This document shows, piece by piece, positions 34,301 to 43,039 of a stretch of DNA of 64,000 bases. Origin of the DNA: CAVTSA01 sp963737225 (GTDB lineage Bacteria > Chloroflexota > Dormibacteria > Dormibacterales > Dormibacteraceae); the NCBI GenBank assembly GCA_963737225.1, contig CAVTSA010000005.1, positions 62,001-126,000 of the forward strand, in the 5' to 3' direction. The notes below the pieces were generated by a model. It was not told the origin of the DNA. It was given only the letters and a program-made list of their open reading frames with translations, and ran no database searches. A program made the position numbers and the translations under genes. Each line of letters opens with the position of its first letter. Position 1 is the first letter of the stretch.

Positions 34301-34945
34301 TCAGCCGAGGCCAGCCTCACGGGCGCGGATCGCGGCCTGAGTACGGTCCACGACATGGAGCTTCGCCAACACGTTGGAGACGTGGTTCTGGACCGTCTTG
34401 AGCGAGACGCCGAAGTGGCTCGCCATCTCCTGATTGGTGAAGCCGCGGGCAATCAGGTCCAGGACCTCGGTCTCACGCGGCGTCAGCTCGGGGAAGGGCG
34501 CGGGCGCTCTCGACCCAGCATCCACCCGGAAGAAGGCGGCGAGGCGCTCGGCGACCGCGGGGCCGAAGACGGCGTCGCCGCGAGCCACCGAGACCAGCGC
34601 GCGGGTGATGTCCTCCGAGGTCGCGTCCTTGACCAGGTAGCCGCGGGCGCCGGCCCGGAGCGCCGCGAAGACGGACTCCGACTCCTCGTACATCGTGAGC
34701 ACGACGATCCGCATGTCGGGATGCTCGGCGAGCACCGCACGCGTCGCCTCGATCCCGTTCATCTTCGGCATCCCGATATCCATCAGGATGACGTCCGCCG
34801 CATTGATCTCGGCCAGCTTCAGCGCGTCCTCCCCCGAGGAACCCTCGCCGACCACCAGGAAGCCGTCGACGGATTCGAGCAGCTGCCGCATCCCGTCCCG
34901 AAAGACGGGGTGGTCGTCCACGATCGCGACCCGCACCGGCGCCAT
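34301..34945 (-). CDS. NarL/LuxR-type response regulator
   Basis: A 214-residue two-component regulator from ATG 34945, one base after the kinase stop. Receiver domain: RVAIVDDHPVFRDGMRQLLE (acidic pair), phospho-acceptor Asp in DVILMDIGMPKMNGIEATRA, conserved Thr in IVVLTMYEES and Lys in GYLVKDATSEDI. C-terminal LuxR helix-turn-helix: LTPRETEVLDLIARGFTNQE, MASHFGVSLKTVQNHVSNVL. It is the output partner of the sensor kinase just upstream. Targets unknown, perhaps its own DUF4386 gene. Confidence 0.95.
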   Translation of the reverse strand: MAPVRVAIVDDHPVFRDGMRQLLESVDGFLVVGEGSSGEDALKLAEINAADVILMDIGMPKMNGIEATRAVLAEHPDMRIVVLTMYEESESVFAALRAGARGYLVKDATSEDITRALVSVARGDAVFGPAVAERLAAFFRVDAGSRAPAPFPELTPRETEVLDLIARGFTNQEMASHFGVSLKTVQNHVSNVLAKLHVVDRTQAAIRAREAGLG

Positions 34946-34946
34946 C

Positions 34947-36887
34947 TCAGCCGTCCCCCCGGCAGGGTAGAAAGGCCGCGACGCGGCAGCCGCCGCCGGC
35001 CGGCGATCCGACCTCGAAGCTGCCGCCGAGTTCCTCGGCCCGTTCGCGCATGGAACGGAGCCCGATCCCGGGAAGCTGGGTGCCGTCGAGCCCGCCTCCG
35101 TCATCGATCACTTCGAGCAGCATGCCGCCGTCGGACATTCCGAGGCTGAGCCGGCACCGCTTCGCATCGGCGTGGCGGACGACGTTGGTCAGGGCCTCCT
35201 GCGCGATCCGATAGGCGGCGACCTCGACCGCCGCCGGCAGCGGGGGAAGGGTGTCGGGCCGGTCGAACTCGAAGACCAGGTTCTGGCCGGGTGCCTCGCC
35301 GATCTGCGCGAGCGCGCCGACCAGTCCGAGCTCGTCGAGCGCCGGCGGGCGCAGCGCATAGACGAGGCGGCGCAGATCCGCGATCACCTCCCGGGTCTGC
35401 TCGGCCAGGTCCGCGAGCAGCTGGCGGAGCGATGCCTGGACCTCGGCGCGATTACGCGCCGCCTCCAGCTTCAGAGCCAGGCTCACGAGCTGTGGCCCCA
35501 TCCCGTCGTGGAGGTCGCGCCGGAGCCGGCGCCTCTCCTCCGCACGCGCGTTGACAAGGCTCTCGCGCGACTCCTGAAGCGCGATCGCGAGCAGCACGGC
35601 GTGGACCGCGCCCGCGATGTGCACGGCGAGCTCCCGGATCAGACGCAGGTCCTTCGGCGTGAAGGCGTCGCGCCGGCTGCGCTGGGCGAGACAAAGCGCC
35701 CCCACCGGCTCCCCCTGATGGAGAAGCGGGATGTCGACTACCTCGAGAGGTGGGCCCTCGTCGCCTTCCGCGGTGGAGAAGACGGCGCCGTCGCGGAGCA
35801 CGACCGCGGCGTAGGGCAGCCGGAGCGCGGTGGCGACGGTACCCGCGATTCGGGGCAGCATGGAGCCCCCTGCCAGGCTCTCGTCGAGCGTCGCCCCGAG
35901 CTGACGCAGCAGCGCCTGCGGATCGTCGCGGTCTCCGTACATGACCCGGTTCACCGCCCGCTGAAGCACCTGTCGGAGCGGCTGGAAGGCGACCGCCACA
36001 AGGGCCGCACCGACCAGCGAAGGGATGGTCAGACCGCGGGCGCTCAAGAGGGAGCTGACTCCGAGGACGATGCCCAGGTATGCCGCGATCAGGATCACCA
36101 CCACCGCCGCATAGACGACGGCCCGGTTCACGATCAGGTCCACATCCCAGAGCCGGTATCGCGTCACCGCTGCCGCGATCGACAGCGGGATGGCGAGCGT
36201 CCCGAGTGTGGCGAGGGCGAATCCCAGGGCCGCGCCGGCGCTGGTCGGAGCGAGAGCGGGCACGAAGGCAGACGCCCCGAGGGCCACGATCGCGGCGGCC
36301 ACGCCGAGGAGGACCCACTGGGTCTGCGCCCGCGCCGCCCGGTCCGAGACCTTGAACCAGCGCCACCCGGCGCAGATCAGACCACCCAGGAATCCAGCGA
36401 ACATCAGCAGGCCCCAGAGGTCTGGCGGGTTGCCCGGAGGGTAGGGTGGGGTCGCCAGCATCTCGACGAGAAGGGCGACGGCCCAGACGCCGAAGGGGAT
36501 CGCCGCCCAACGCGGGACCGGACGGCCGGTGGGGAAGATAAGGAGGAATCCGACGACCAGAGCCGGGAGGAGAAAGGTGCCGATGCGGGCTGGTACGAAC
36601 AGCGCCGGCCGCGCCGCCAGCGTATCGGTGTACGGTGCTCCAGTACCCCCGATCACGGCTACCATCACAGCCGCGTAGATCGCCATCGGATCCCGTGAGT
36701 GAGCGGTAATGCCCGCCGCCACCAGGAAGCAGACCACGGTGAAGGCGAGCAGCGTGGCGCTGGCGAACACCGCGTAGTGCGGCCGCGAGGCGCCAACCAG
36801 AGGAAGCCCGAGCAGGAAGAGCGCAACGGCCAGCAGGGCGCAGAGCGCCCCGCCGACCGTACCGGCTCGCAGGACCCAGCGGCTCAC
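34947..36887 (-). CDS. NarL-type sensor histidine kinase, multi-pass membrane
   Basis: A 646-residue kinase. The start is GTG 36887, overlapping the upstream stop (GTGA). Residues ~1-290 hold about nine membrane helices (GALCALLAVALFLLGLPLVG, LLPALVVGFLLIFPTG, AVVYAAVVVILIAAYLGIVL); ~340-450 is a GAF-like sensor domain (LPYAAVVLRDGAVFSTAEGD). The HisKA_3 motif is RRRLRRDLHDGMGPQLVSLA with the phospho-His in DLHDG. The ATPase part carries YRIAQEALTNVVRHADAKRC, VIDDGGGLDG and GIGLRSMRERAEELGG. It probably senses a membrane or redox signal and phosphorylates the adjacent regulator. Confidence 0.94.
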   Translation of the reverse strand: MSRWVLRAGTVGGALCALLAVALFLLGLPLVGASRPHYAVFASATLLAFTVVCFLVAAGITAHSRDPMAIYAAVMVAVIGGTGAPYTDTLAARPALFVPARIGTFLLPALVVGFLLIFPTGRPVPRWAAIPFGVWAVALLVEMLATPPYPPGNPPDLWGLLMFAGFLGGLICAGWRWFKVSDRAARAQTQWVLLGVAAAIVALGASAFVPALAPTSAGAALGFALATLGTLAIPLSIAAAVTRYRLWDVDLIVNRAVVYAAVVVILIAAYLGIVLGVSSLLSARGLTIPSLVGAALVAVAFQPLRQVLQRAVNRVMYGDRDDPQALLRQLGATLDESLAGGSMLPRIAGTVATALRLPYAAVVLRDGAVFSTAEGDEGPPLEVVDIPLLHQGEPVGALCLAQRSRRDAFTPKDLRLIRELAVHIAGAVHAVLLAIALQESRESLVNARAEERRRLRRDLHDGMGPQLVSLALKLEAARNRAEVQASLRQLLADLAEQTREVIADLRRLVYALRPPALDELGLVGALAQIGEAPGQNLVFEFDRPDTLPPLPAAVEVAAYRIAQEALTNVVRHADAKRCRLSLGMSDGGMLLEVIDDGGGLDGTQLPGIGLRSMRERAEELGGSFEVGSPAGGGCRVAAFLPCRGDG

Positions 36888-37561
36888 GTGGGAATCATGG
36901 ACGCTCTGGACGCGACTGCGGCTTCTCTCCTGAGCGCGAGACTGATGCCGGCGACCGGGATCCAGACGAGTTGGAGCAGCTGAGCCAGCTGGCCGAGGTT
37001 CACCGGGTCGAGGCAGCCGGCGAGAGCGGCAACGGCGACCACCACCCCGCTCCAGGCCACCCAGGCCGGCATCGAGCGGGCCTGCAAGGCCGCCACCGCC
37101 AGGCATCCGAGGAACACCGCCATGCTGGGCCAACTGAGGAAGTAGGTCCCCCAGTTCAGGTACGACAGCAGGACGACGCTCTGGGCGTCGAGTCCGTGCC
37201 CGGTGCCGGCGTTGCGCGCGGCCATGACACCAAAGGACACAAACACCGCGGCGACGTTCACGGTGCCCGCGACCAGCGCCGCGGTCGGAATCAGCCCGAG
37301 ACCACCGGGGCGCGCGGTGCCGACGACGGACCGCACGATGAAGGCGACCAAGAAGAGCGTTGCGACGACCTCGATGGCGAACCCGACCCAAACGCCTGCC
37401 GGCATCGGTGTGGCCGCCACCCGCGCGGCCGTACCGGCCGACGGGAAAATGTCATACGGAACCGGGGTTGCGACGCCGCCGACGACCACGCCGAGGATCT
37501 CCAGTGCTCCGTAGGCGACCCCCGCGAGGGCTCCCCCCGTCCATAACGTCCGTTCCGACAT
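36884..37561 (-). CDS. DUF4386-like integral membrane protein
   Basis: A 225-residue protein from ATG 37561 after GGAGG; first gene of the kinase/regulator operon, overlapping the kinase start by four bases. Seven hydrophobic segments are visible, for example LAGVAYGALEILGVVVGGVA, VGFAIEVVATLFLVAFIV, SMAVFLGCLAVAALQA and LLQLVWIPVAGISLAL. The order is typical of DUF4386 proteins, often found beside two-component systems. It could be a signal-input partner of the kinase. Confidence 0.8.
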   Translation of the reverse strand: MSERTLWTGGALAGVAYGALEILGVVVGGVATPVPYDIFPSAGTAARVAATPMPAGVWVGFAIEVVATLFLVAFIVRSVVGTARPGGLGLIPTAALVAGTVNVAAVFVSFGVMAARNAGTGHGLDAQSVVLLSYLNWGTYFLSWPSMAVFLGCLAVAALQARSMPAWVAWSGVVVAVAALAGCLDPVNLGQLAQLLQLVWIPVAGISLALRREAAVASRASMIPT

Positions 37562-37790
37562 CTCGGTACCTCCAGGAATCTCTGAGTGCCGGTGTCCGTC
37601 CGGCCCTTCCCGAGGGTCCCTCCAACCCGGTTCCCGTGTCATCGGCAAGCTTCCCGACCGCCCGGGAAATTCGTCTGGGAACTATGGTGTCATCACAGAG
37701 ACCCGCCAGCGATCTCTGAACCGCCCCGGGTTTCCTGGAGACTGCATCTTGTGAGCAGATGAAGTCGATGAGCGGACGGAGGACTCGAAC

Positions 37791-38100
37791 TACCCACCGG
37801 AGATGAGGGAGCGGGCGATACGGATGATGGCGGCGCTGACCCCGTCCCGCCGGTCGCACTGGGCGGCGAACGAAGCCGTGGCGTCGAAATTGAGATCGGC
37901 TCATGGGAGACGGCCCGCCGCTGGGTGCGGCGGGGCTGAGGTCGACGATGGTCAGCGGCGGGGGGTGACGAGTGAGGAACAGGATGAGGTCAAGCGACTG
38001 CGGCGGGAGGACTTCGAGACGCGCCGTACGAATGAGATCCTGAAGACGGCCTCAGCTTTTTCGCGGCAGCCGAGCTCGACCGCCACCCGCGACCGCGATC
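37791..38100 (+). pseudogene. IS3-family OrfA relic
   Basis: The frames read YPPEMRERAIRMMAAL, then (after a shift) IGSWETARRWVRRG, and GVTSEEQDEVKRLRREDFET with NEILKTASAF. These are the helix-turn-helix and leucine-zipper parts of an IS3-type OrfA. Two compensating frame changes are needed, and no OrfB with a DDE core follows. Confidence 0.7.
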
Positions 38101-38300
38101 GACTACATCGATTAGCACCGCCAGCCCTTTCGGGGCAATGAGCACGCTAGCGTGATCATCCCGAGCGTCTCGCAAGTGTGCGAGCACCTTGGCAGGCCCT
38201 GGACGTGCCGCGCTCGGCCTAGCGACGGGCGGGCGCTGATAGCTCCCGCCGAGGTCTTGACGATTTACCACCACCTAAAACCATGGTCGACGGCCTCGGT

Positions 38301-38570
38301 TGCGTCAAAATAGGGCCACTTCTCGACAAATGTGCGCGACCGGGCCTTCGAGACGCGCTAGCCAGGACGATATCCGGACGAATTCGAAACTGGCTCCGGA
38401 GCACGGACTCGAACCGTGAACCTTGCAGTAACAGCAAGCCGATTACTGTCCCGACCCGTCCGAGGCTATCCCGATTCGCCCGGGCTTGAACTGGCAACGG
38501 GAGTTACGCCGTCCGGCCCTGTCCGCCCCGGTCCGCTCCCACCGGCTCACGTTTGTGCACGACGCGACGC
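38301..38570 (-). other. Module boundary 3: att-like junction around tRNA-Asn 3' half
   Basis: Same design as the block at 33687: TGCGTCAAAATAGGGCC at 38301, AATGTGCGCGA inside, the tRNA-Asn half at 38391-38434, and TTGTGCACGA near 38552. Only one copy of the last word is intact here; the second has become GACGCGACG. Confidence 0.7.
38391..38434 (-). tRNA. 3' half of tRNA-Asn (GTT), copy 3
   Basis: The minus strand reads CTGTTACTGCAAGGTTCAC, the T-arm GGTTCGAGTCC and CTCCGGAG plus the base pattern for CCA. One base of the anticodon stem is lost compared with the copy at 47.4 kb. There is no 5' half. Confidence 0.78.
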
Positions 38571-38609
38571 GTCATCCGAAATACCCGCGGTCAGTCGCAT
38601 CGGATCAAG

Positions 38610-38900
38610 GAGCTCGGCCGCATCAAAGCCCCCCTCAAGTGAGGTCAACATGATTATCGGAGTGGTCCGCAAGCGCCGACACACCTCAGTCCCGTCGATG
38701 CCCAGCAGCATCACGTCCAGCGGCACCACATCAGGTGCACCAGTCCGCGCCAGTCGCAGGCCACTCACGCCATCGCAGGCGTGGAGTGCGTGGTGCCTCG
38801 CGGCTTCGAGGTTCAGGCGCAGAAACCGGTCGGACAGCACCACCAGCGCGACCAAGATCAGCGGGCTGAGGACGGAGACGATCCGGACCCGCAGCAGCGC
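38610..38900 (-). pseudogene. Two-component system relic (kinase N-terminus joined to receiver)
   Basis: A minus-strand frame reads LRVRIVSVLSPLILVALVVL, a sensor-kinase first membrane helix, and continues into GLRLARTGAPDVVPLDVMLL, GIDGTEVCRRLRTTPIIMLT, a receiver-domain core with the phospho-acceptor Asp in LDVML. The normal middle of both proteins is missing, so a deletion fused them. It lies directly inside module boundary 3. Confidence 0.55.
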
Positions 38901-39039
38901 CCGGCGGCTGCCTCCTGTGCCAGGACACGAACCAGGTACAGAAGGCCGCGCGCTGAGCAGTAGCAACCCACTGCGGATCGAGACCGAATTGTTGACCAGT
39001 TTGGGCACGTGCTGTCTGCACCCGGCACTCCGCAGCAGA

Positions 39040-40245
39040 TCACATGCTCCAGAGAGCTTGGGTGGGTGACATGCGAGCGGCGCGTAGGGCGGGCCAGAGC
39101 CCGGCCACGGCGCCGATCAAGATGGCCGCGCCAATGCCGCCTCCCCAGGCGAGGACGGGGATGACCACGAGTTCGTGTTTGATGGTGGCGTAAATGGCGG
39201 TGGACAGGGCGCCGACTCCTACTCCGGCTGCGCCGCCGATGAGCGCGAGGAGGACGGCTTCGGCGAGGAACTGGACCCTGATGTGGCCTCTGGTGGCGCC
39301 GAGGGCGCGGCGTAGTCCGATCTCGGAGCGTCTTTCGAGGACCGAGATGATCATGATGTTGGCTATCCCGACCGCTCCGACGAGGAGAGCGACGGCGCCG
39401 AGGCCCAAGAAGAGGTCGTTGAAGGCGCCTTGAGCGTCGGCTTGGGCCACCAGGGCGGTTGAGGGTTGGGAGACGTCGACTTCGCCGGGGTTCTCGGGGT
39501 TGGCGGTTGCTGCAAGGAGATTGTCGACTTGGTCGACGTAGCTGTTCTGGGCGCGGACGTAGATGGTGGCGGGGTGGCCGTCGAAGCGGAGGTATTTCTC
39601 GGCGGCGGGAAAGCCGACCAGGACCGAGGAGTCGATGTCGGGGACGAGTACGGCGGGCTTCAAGATGCCGCCCACGTACAGCCACATGCTGTCGGCCCAG
39701 ATCCGCTCGCCGGAGTAGACCCGGTCGATCCCGAGACGCTGGGCGGCAGCCGCGCCGAGTACAGCGACGGGCTCGTTTGCGGTCGCCGCGTTGAGGTACC
39801 TGCCCTTGGCCACGGTGGCGCCCACAGTGTGAAGCAGCCCGAGGCTGGCGGCGTCGATGGAAAGCGCGTTGGTGTCGATGGACGGGATGAGCGGGGTGCG
39901 GAAGACGTCGCCAGTCACCGTGCCGGTCTGTTCGACTTGGGTGACCCCGTTGATGCGACCGATCATCGCGGGGGCGCCCTTGGGGAGCTTGGCGGTGGTG
40001 CCGGTGATCGTCTGGCCGTTCTCCACCACGAGCAAGTTGGTGCCGAGGGCCGAGATCTCACTCGACAGGGCTGCAGATGCAGAGGAAGAGAGCCCCAAGA
40101 CGGCGACGATGGCGGCGACGCCGATGGCGATGCCCAGCGCGGACAGCCCGGTCCGCAGCTTGCGGGTGCGCAACCCGACCGTGGAAAGGCGTCCGACGTC
40201 CGACATCCGGAGCTTTCGCGTGGCGAGATTTCCAGTCATGGTCAT
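39040..40245 (-). CDS. MacB-type ABC transporter permease (FtsX fold)
   Basis: A 401-residue permease, the last gene of a four-gene operon; ATG 40245 overlaps the ATPase stop. N-terminal helix: LRTGLSALGIAIGVAAIVAV. A long extracytoplasmic MacB-type periplasmic core domain follows (~residues 50-270: SSSASAALSSEISALGTNLL, IDRVYSGERIWADSMWLYVG), and then three C-terminal helices (GLGAVALLVGAVGIANIMII, FLAEAVLLALIGGAAGVGVG, WGGGIGAAILIGAVAGLWPA) with the typical ending RAARMSPTQAL. Works with the ATPase to drive export of peptides, antibiotics or lipoproteins. Confidence 0.94.
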   Translation of the reverse strand: MTMTGNLATRKLRMSDVGRLSTVGLRTRKLRTGLSALGIAIGVAAIVAVLGLSSSASAALSSEISALGTNLLVVENGQTITGTTAKLPKGAPAMIGRINGVTQVEQTGTVTGDVFRTPLIPSIDTNALSIDAASLGLLHTVGATVAKGRYLNAATANEPVAVLGAAAAQRLGIDRVYSGERIWADSMWLYVGGILKPAVLVPDIDSSVLVGFPAAEKYLRFDGHPATIYVRAQNSYVDQVDNLLAATANPENPGEVDVSQPSTALVAQADAQGAFNDLFLGLGAVALLVGAVGIANIMIISVLERRSEIGLRRALGATRGHIRVQFLAEAVLLALIGGAAGVGVGALSTAIYATIKHELVVIPVLAWGGGIGAAILIGAVAGLWPALRAARMSPTQALWSM

Positions 40246-41042
40246 GACCGGGGGTCCCCCCTGCTCTCCTGGCGGCAAGCCGCCAGCGACGGTGAGGGCA
40301 TCGAAGCGCTGTCGGAGACGATCCGGCCGTCGAGCATGTCGATCCGCCGGTCCATGCGCACCGCGATGGCTCTTTCGTGGGTGATGACCACGATGGTGAC
40401 TCCCAGATCGTGGAGCTCTTCGAACAGTCCCAAGATGGCCTGTCCGGTGGCCTGGTCGAGGTTGCCGGTCGGCTCATCGGCCAGCACGATGGCCGGATTG
40501 CCGACGAGGGCTCGGGCGATGGCGACCCGCTGGCGCTGACCACCCGAGAGCTGAGTGGGGCGGGCATGCGATCGTCCCTCCAGCCCCACCAAGGCAAGCG
40601 CGTCGCGGGCGCGGGCCCGACGGTCGCCCTGGGGGGCCCCGGCGTAGAGAAGGCCGTCGGCCACGTTGTCCAAGGCACTTTGGTGTTCGGCAAGGAAGAA
40701 CTGCTGGAACACGAACCCGATCCGGGTGGCCCGCAGCGCGGACAGCTTCTTGTCCGACAGCGCCGCCACGTCCAGGCCGGAGATCCGGACGTGGCCCGAG
40801 CTGGGCCGCTCCAATGTGCCCATCAGGTGCAACAGGGTGGTCTTGCCCGACCCCGACGGTCCGACGATGCCGACCAGCTCGCCTTTGGTGACGGTGAAGG
40901 AGACCTCCCGCAGGGCGGTGACCCGCGGCTCACTCGGGTAGATCTTGGTGACGTGGTCCACTTCGAGAACCGGGCGCTCTCTGCCGGCTACGCCGAGGTC
41001 GTTCAAGTCGGCTAGCGTCCGAGTGGTCGTGCCAATGGTCAT
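40242..41042 (-). CDS. MacB-type ABC transporter ATPase
   Basis: A 266-residue ATPase. Walker A GPSGSGKTT at residues 61-69; the ABC signature LSGGQRQRVAIARAL; Walker B AIVLADEPTGNLD; H-loop VVITHERAIA. This is the MacB/LolD branch (DEPTGNLD and GERPSSG-like spacing). The ATG overlaps the adaptor gene stop by four bases and its own stop overlaps the permease start. About 20 extra residues at the N-terminus precede the conserved LEVDHVTKIY. Confidence 0.96.
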   Translation of the reverse strand: MTIGTTTRTLADLNDLGVAGRERPVLEVDHVTKIYPSEPRVTALREVSFTVTKGELVGIVGPSGSGKTTLLHLMGTLERPSSGHVRISGLDVAALSDKKLSALRATRIGFVFQQFFLAEHQSALDNVADGLLYAGAPQGDRRARARDALALVGLEGRSHARPTQLSGGQRQRVAIARALVGNPAIVLADEPTGNLDQATGQAILGLFEELHDLGVTIVVITHERAIAVRMDRRIDMLDGRIVSDSASMPSPSLAACRQESRGDPRS

Positions 41043-42184
41043 AGCGCTGGTACCACGACGCGCTGCCCGGCCGTCAAACCGGAGCCGGATACCTGCACAA
41101 GTCCGTCGGCGTCGTCGAAGAGACCCAAGGTGACCGGGACCAGGCGGTGGATGCCGTCGAGGCCCACCACCTCCACCGCATAGCCGCCGCCCGCTTGGGC
41201 GAGCAGGGCGTCAACGGGCACGACCAGAGCATTGCGGACGCTGCCGGTGGTGATCGTCACGTTCACGGGGGCTTGATCCCAGTCACCGGTCGCGGCGGGG
41301 TCGGTCGGGTTCACCAGCACCGTGATCGTGGACGACCCGCCGTTTTGCCCGGCGGTGGCCACGGTGCCGACCGCGGAGATCACCCCAGGGGTGGTCTGGT
41401 TGTTGGGAAGGGTGATGGTCACCTTGTCTCCGACGGCCACTTCCGACTGCTGATCTGCGTCCAAAGTGATGGAGACCTGCCGCGTGGTCGAGGTCGCCGA
41501 CAGCACCGGCTGCTCCGGCTGGGCCGAAGCGCCGAGGGTGGCCGAGACCGAGGTGACCCGAACCGCGGTGGGTTCGAATACTGCCTGACCGAGGCTGAGC
41601 GTGCCGTTCTCGGTCACCCCGAAGATGGCCTGGAGCTTGTCCACGCCCACCTCGGTCCAGTAGCCGAACTCGTCCGAAGTCGGGCTCAGCTCTGTGCTGG
41701 TCACGTAGCCGAGGGCGACCAGGTCTGCGTTGAGCTCTTCCACATCGGTGCCGATCAGGCCCTCCCAGAGCGACCGGTAGGCGGGGGTCGCCCCGTAGAG
41801 GAGCACGACCGGGACGCCATCCACCCGGTAGAGGACCTGACCCTGGCTAACCACCTGGCCGACCAACGGAGACGAGGTGAGGGTCCCTTGGGCCTGGTTC
41901 ACCACGGAGTAGCTGTCGGCGTAGCCGAGGGTGGCCGGCATCAGGGTCTGTGAGGAGAGATCCTGACGGGTCACCGACTGAAGCCCGGTTGGATCGGCGT
42001 TCTCGGCCACGCCCGGGTGGCTCACCCCACTAAAGCCGAAAGGTTTCGTGATCGCCACCGCCATACCGGCCACTACCAGCAGCACCACAACCACCACAAT
42101 CACCGACAGCGTCTGGTGCCGGCGTTTGGATGGTCTGGGGGTGCCATCTGAGCGGGGCGGCGGGAGTGTTTCGCCGGCGCTCAC
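41039..42184 (-). CDS. Membrane-fusion / adaptor protein (HlyD-like) with peptidoglycan-binding-like segment
   Basis: A 381-residue protein with a single N-terminal membrane helix (LSVIVVVVVLLVVAGMAVAI), then a biotinyl-lipoyl-like and beta-barrel body. PLVGQVVSQGQVLYRVDGVP followed by LLYGATPAYRSLWEGLIGTD, VEELNADLVALGYV is the pattern of the adaptor with an inserted PG_binding_1 segment seen with MacB-type operons of Gram-positives. NALVVPVDALLAQAGGGYAV is the C-terminal barrel. It would link the transporter to the cell wall space. Overlaps neighbours on both sides by four bases. Confidence 0.85.
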   Translation of the reverse strand: MSAGETLPPPRSDGTPRPSKRRHQTLSVIVVVVVLLVVAGMAVAITKPFGFSGVSHPGVAENADPTGLQSVTRQDLSSQTLMPATLGYADSYSVVNQAQGTLTSSPLVGQVVSQGQVLYRVDGVPVVLLYGATPAYRSLWEGLIGTDVEELNADLVALGYVTSTELSPTSDEFGYWTEVGVDKLQAIFGVTENGTLSLGQAVFEPTAVRVTSVSATLGASAQPEQPVLSATSTTRQVSITLDADQQSEVAVGDKVTITLPNNQTTPGVISAVGTVATAGQNGGSSTITVLVNPTDPAATGDWDQAPVNVTITTGSVRNALVVPVDALLAQAGGGYAVEVVGLDGIHRLVPVTLGLFDDADGLVQVSGSGLTAGQRVVVPAL

Positions 42185-42831
42185 GAACCGTTACCCGAGC
42201 GCGAGCTGCCCTGCACCTCGAGGCCGTGGTCGAGGGTTTGGCAGGCTTGCTGAGCCTCTTTGTACTGGGGTGAGTTCTCGGCGAGGATGCCGGTCGCGTT
42301 GGGGATCTGGATCACTCCCTGGCCGTTGGGGTCGGGGAAATCCGGCTCGCCGTGGGACCGCATGCACTGGGAGTACTTGAGTGCGTCCGCCTCCTTGGCG
42401 GCCGACGTGTTTCCCCCAAGGTCGGGCAGGTTCCCCCTACAGGCCCGCTGAGCAGCCTGATACTGCGGTGACTGGGGGCTGAGATTGTTGTTTGCGCTGG
42501 CATGAATGTTGAAGGTGGGCAGGCCGTTCGACCCCACAGTCGGGTCTGGGAAGTTGGTGAGGCCATGGGAGCGCATGCACTCGGCGTACTTGAGCGCGTC
42601 CGCCTCCAACCTCGCTGATGCGGCAGAGCTCGAACAACCGGAGGACGAACAGCCGGCGACAGTCGAGTTCGATGGGTTCGATGAGGCCTTGGGGGACCCG
42701 CCCCGCCACGCCGCCAATCCCAGTCCGGCAGCCGCAAGGACGGCAAGCAGTGCGGCCCACCGCCAACGTCGCCGTCCGCTCCTCGACGTCTCAAACGAGT
42801 TCTGTTGCCGATCTGGGTCTGTCGTTTGCAT
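42181..42831 (-). CDS. Secreted/membrane-anchored protein with two CMRSHG repeats
   Basis: A 216-residue protein from ATG 42831 after AAGGAG; first gene of the MacB operon. One membrane helix (RWAALLAVLAAAGLGLAAW) anchors it, followed by a Ser/Cys linker. Then come two related units: ADALKYAECMRSHGLTNFPD and ADALKYSQCMRSHGEPDFPD, each followed by SPQYQAAQRAC or SPQYKEAQQAC. Two Cys per unit suggest one disulphide each. This domain is often encoded with actinobacterial MacB systems; its role is unknown, perhaps capture of the exported ligand. Confidence 0.8.
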   Translation of the reverse strand: MQTTDPDRQQNSFETSRSGRRRWRWAALLAVLAAAGLGLAAWRGGSPKASSNPSNSTVAGCSSSGCSSSAASARLEADALKYAECMRSHGLTNFPDPTVGSNGLPTFNIHASANNNLSPQSPQYQAAQRACRGNLPDLGGNTSAAKEADALKYSQCMRSHGEPDFPDPNGQGVIQIPNATGILAENSPQYKEAQQACQTLDHGLEVQGSSRSGNGS

Positions 42832-42900
42832 CGCTGCTCCTTTCGTCTCGTCGCAGTCAGTACGACCTGATTGCTCAGGGGCAGTTGTACAAAACGGTCG

Positions 42901-42928
42901 GTGACAGCAGGGAAACACTTTTTGTCAC
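42901..42928. promoter_or_regulatory. Candidate operator between divergent exporter and two-component genes
   Basis: GTGACA at 42901-42906 and TGTCAC at 42923-42928 form an inverted repeat with a 16-base spacer, in the gap between the exporter operon (start 42831) and the response regulator (start 43040). It could bind the adjacent regulator; the identity of the protein is inference. Confidence 0.35.
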
Positions 42929-43039
42929 CTGGGTGTTACCGGCGACCTGTCATCCTTCGAACCATCGCCAGGGCATGGCCACCACAGCCAACGCCCCGCC
43001 AGCCGGGCGGTTCGGCCGTCCAGGAGTGATGATGAAGCC

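Noticed and set aside
35172..36698. Plus-strand 508-codon frame opposite the sensor kinase
   Set aside because: Composition is Arg/Gln/Glu/Asp-rich without any motif; the minus strand encodes an unambiguous kinase.
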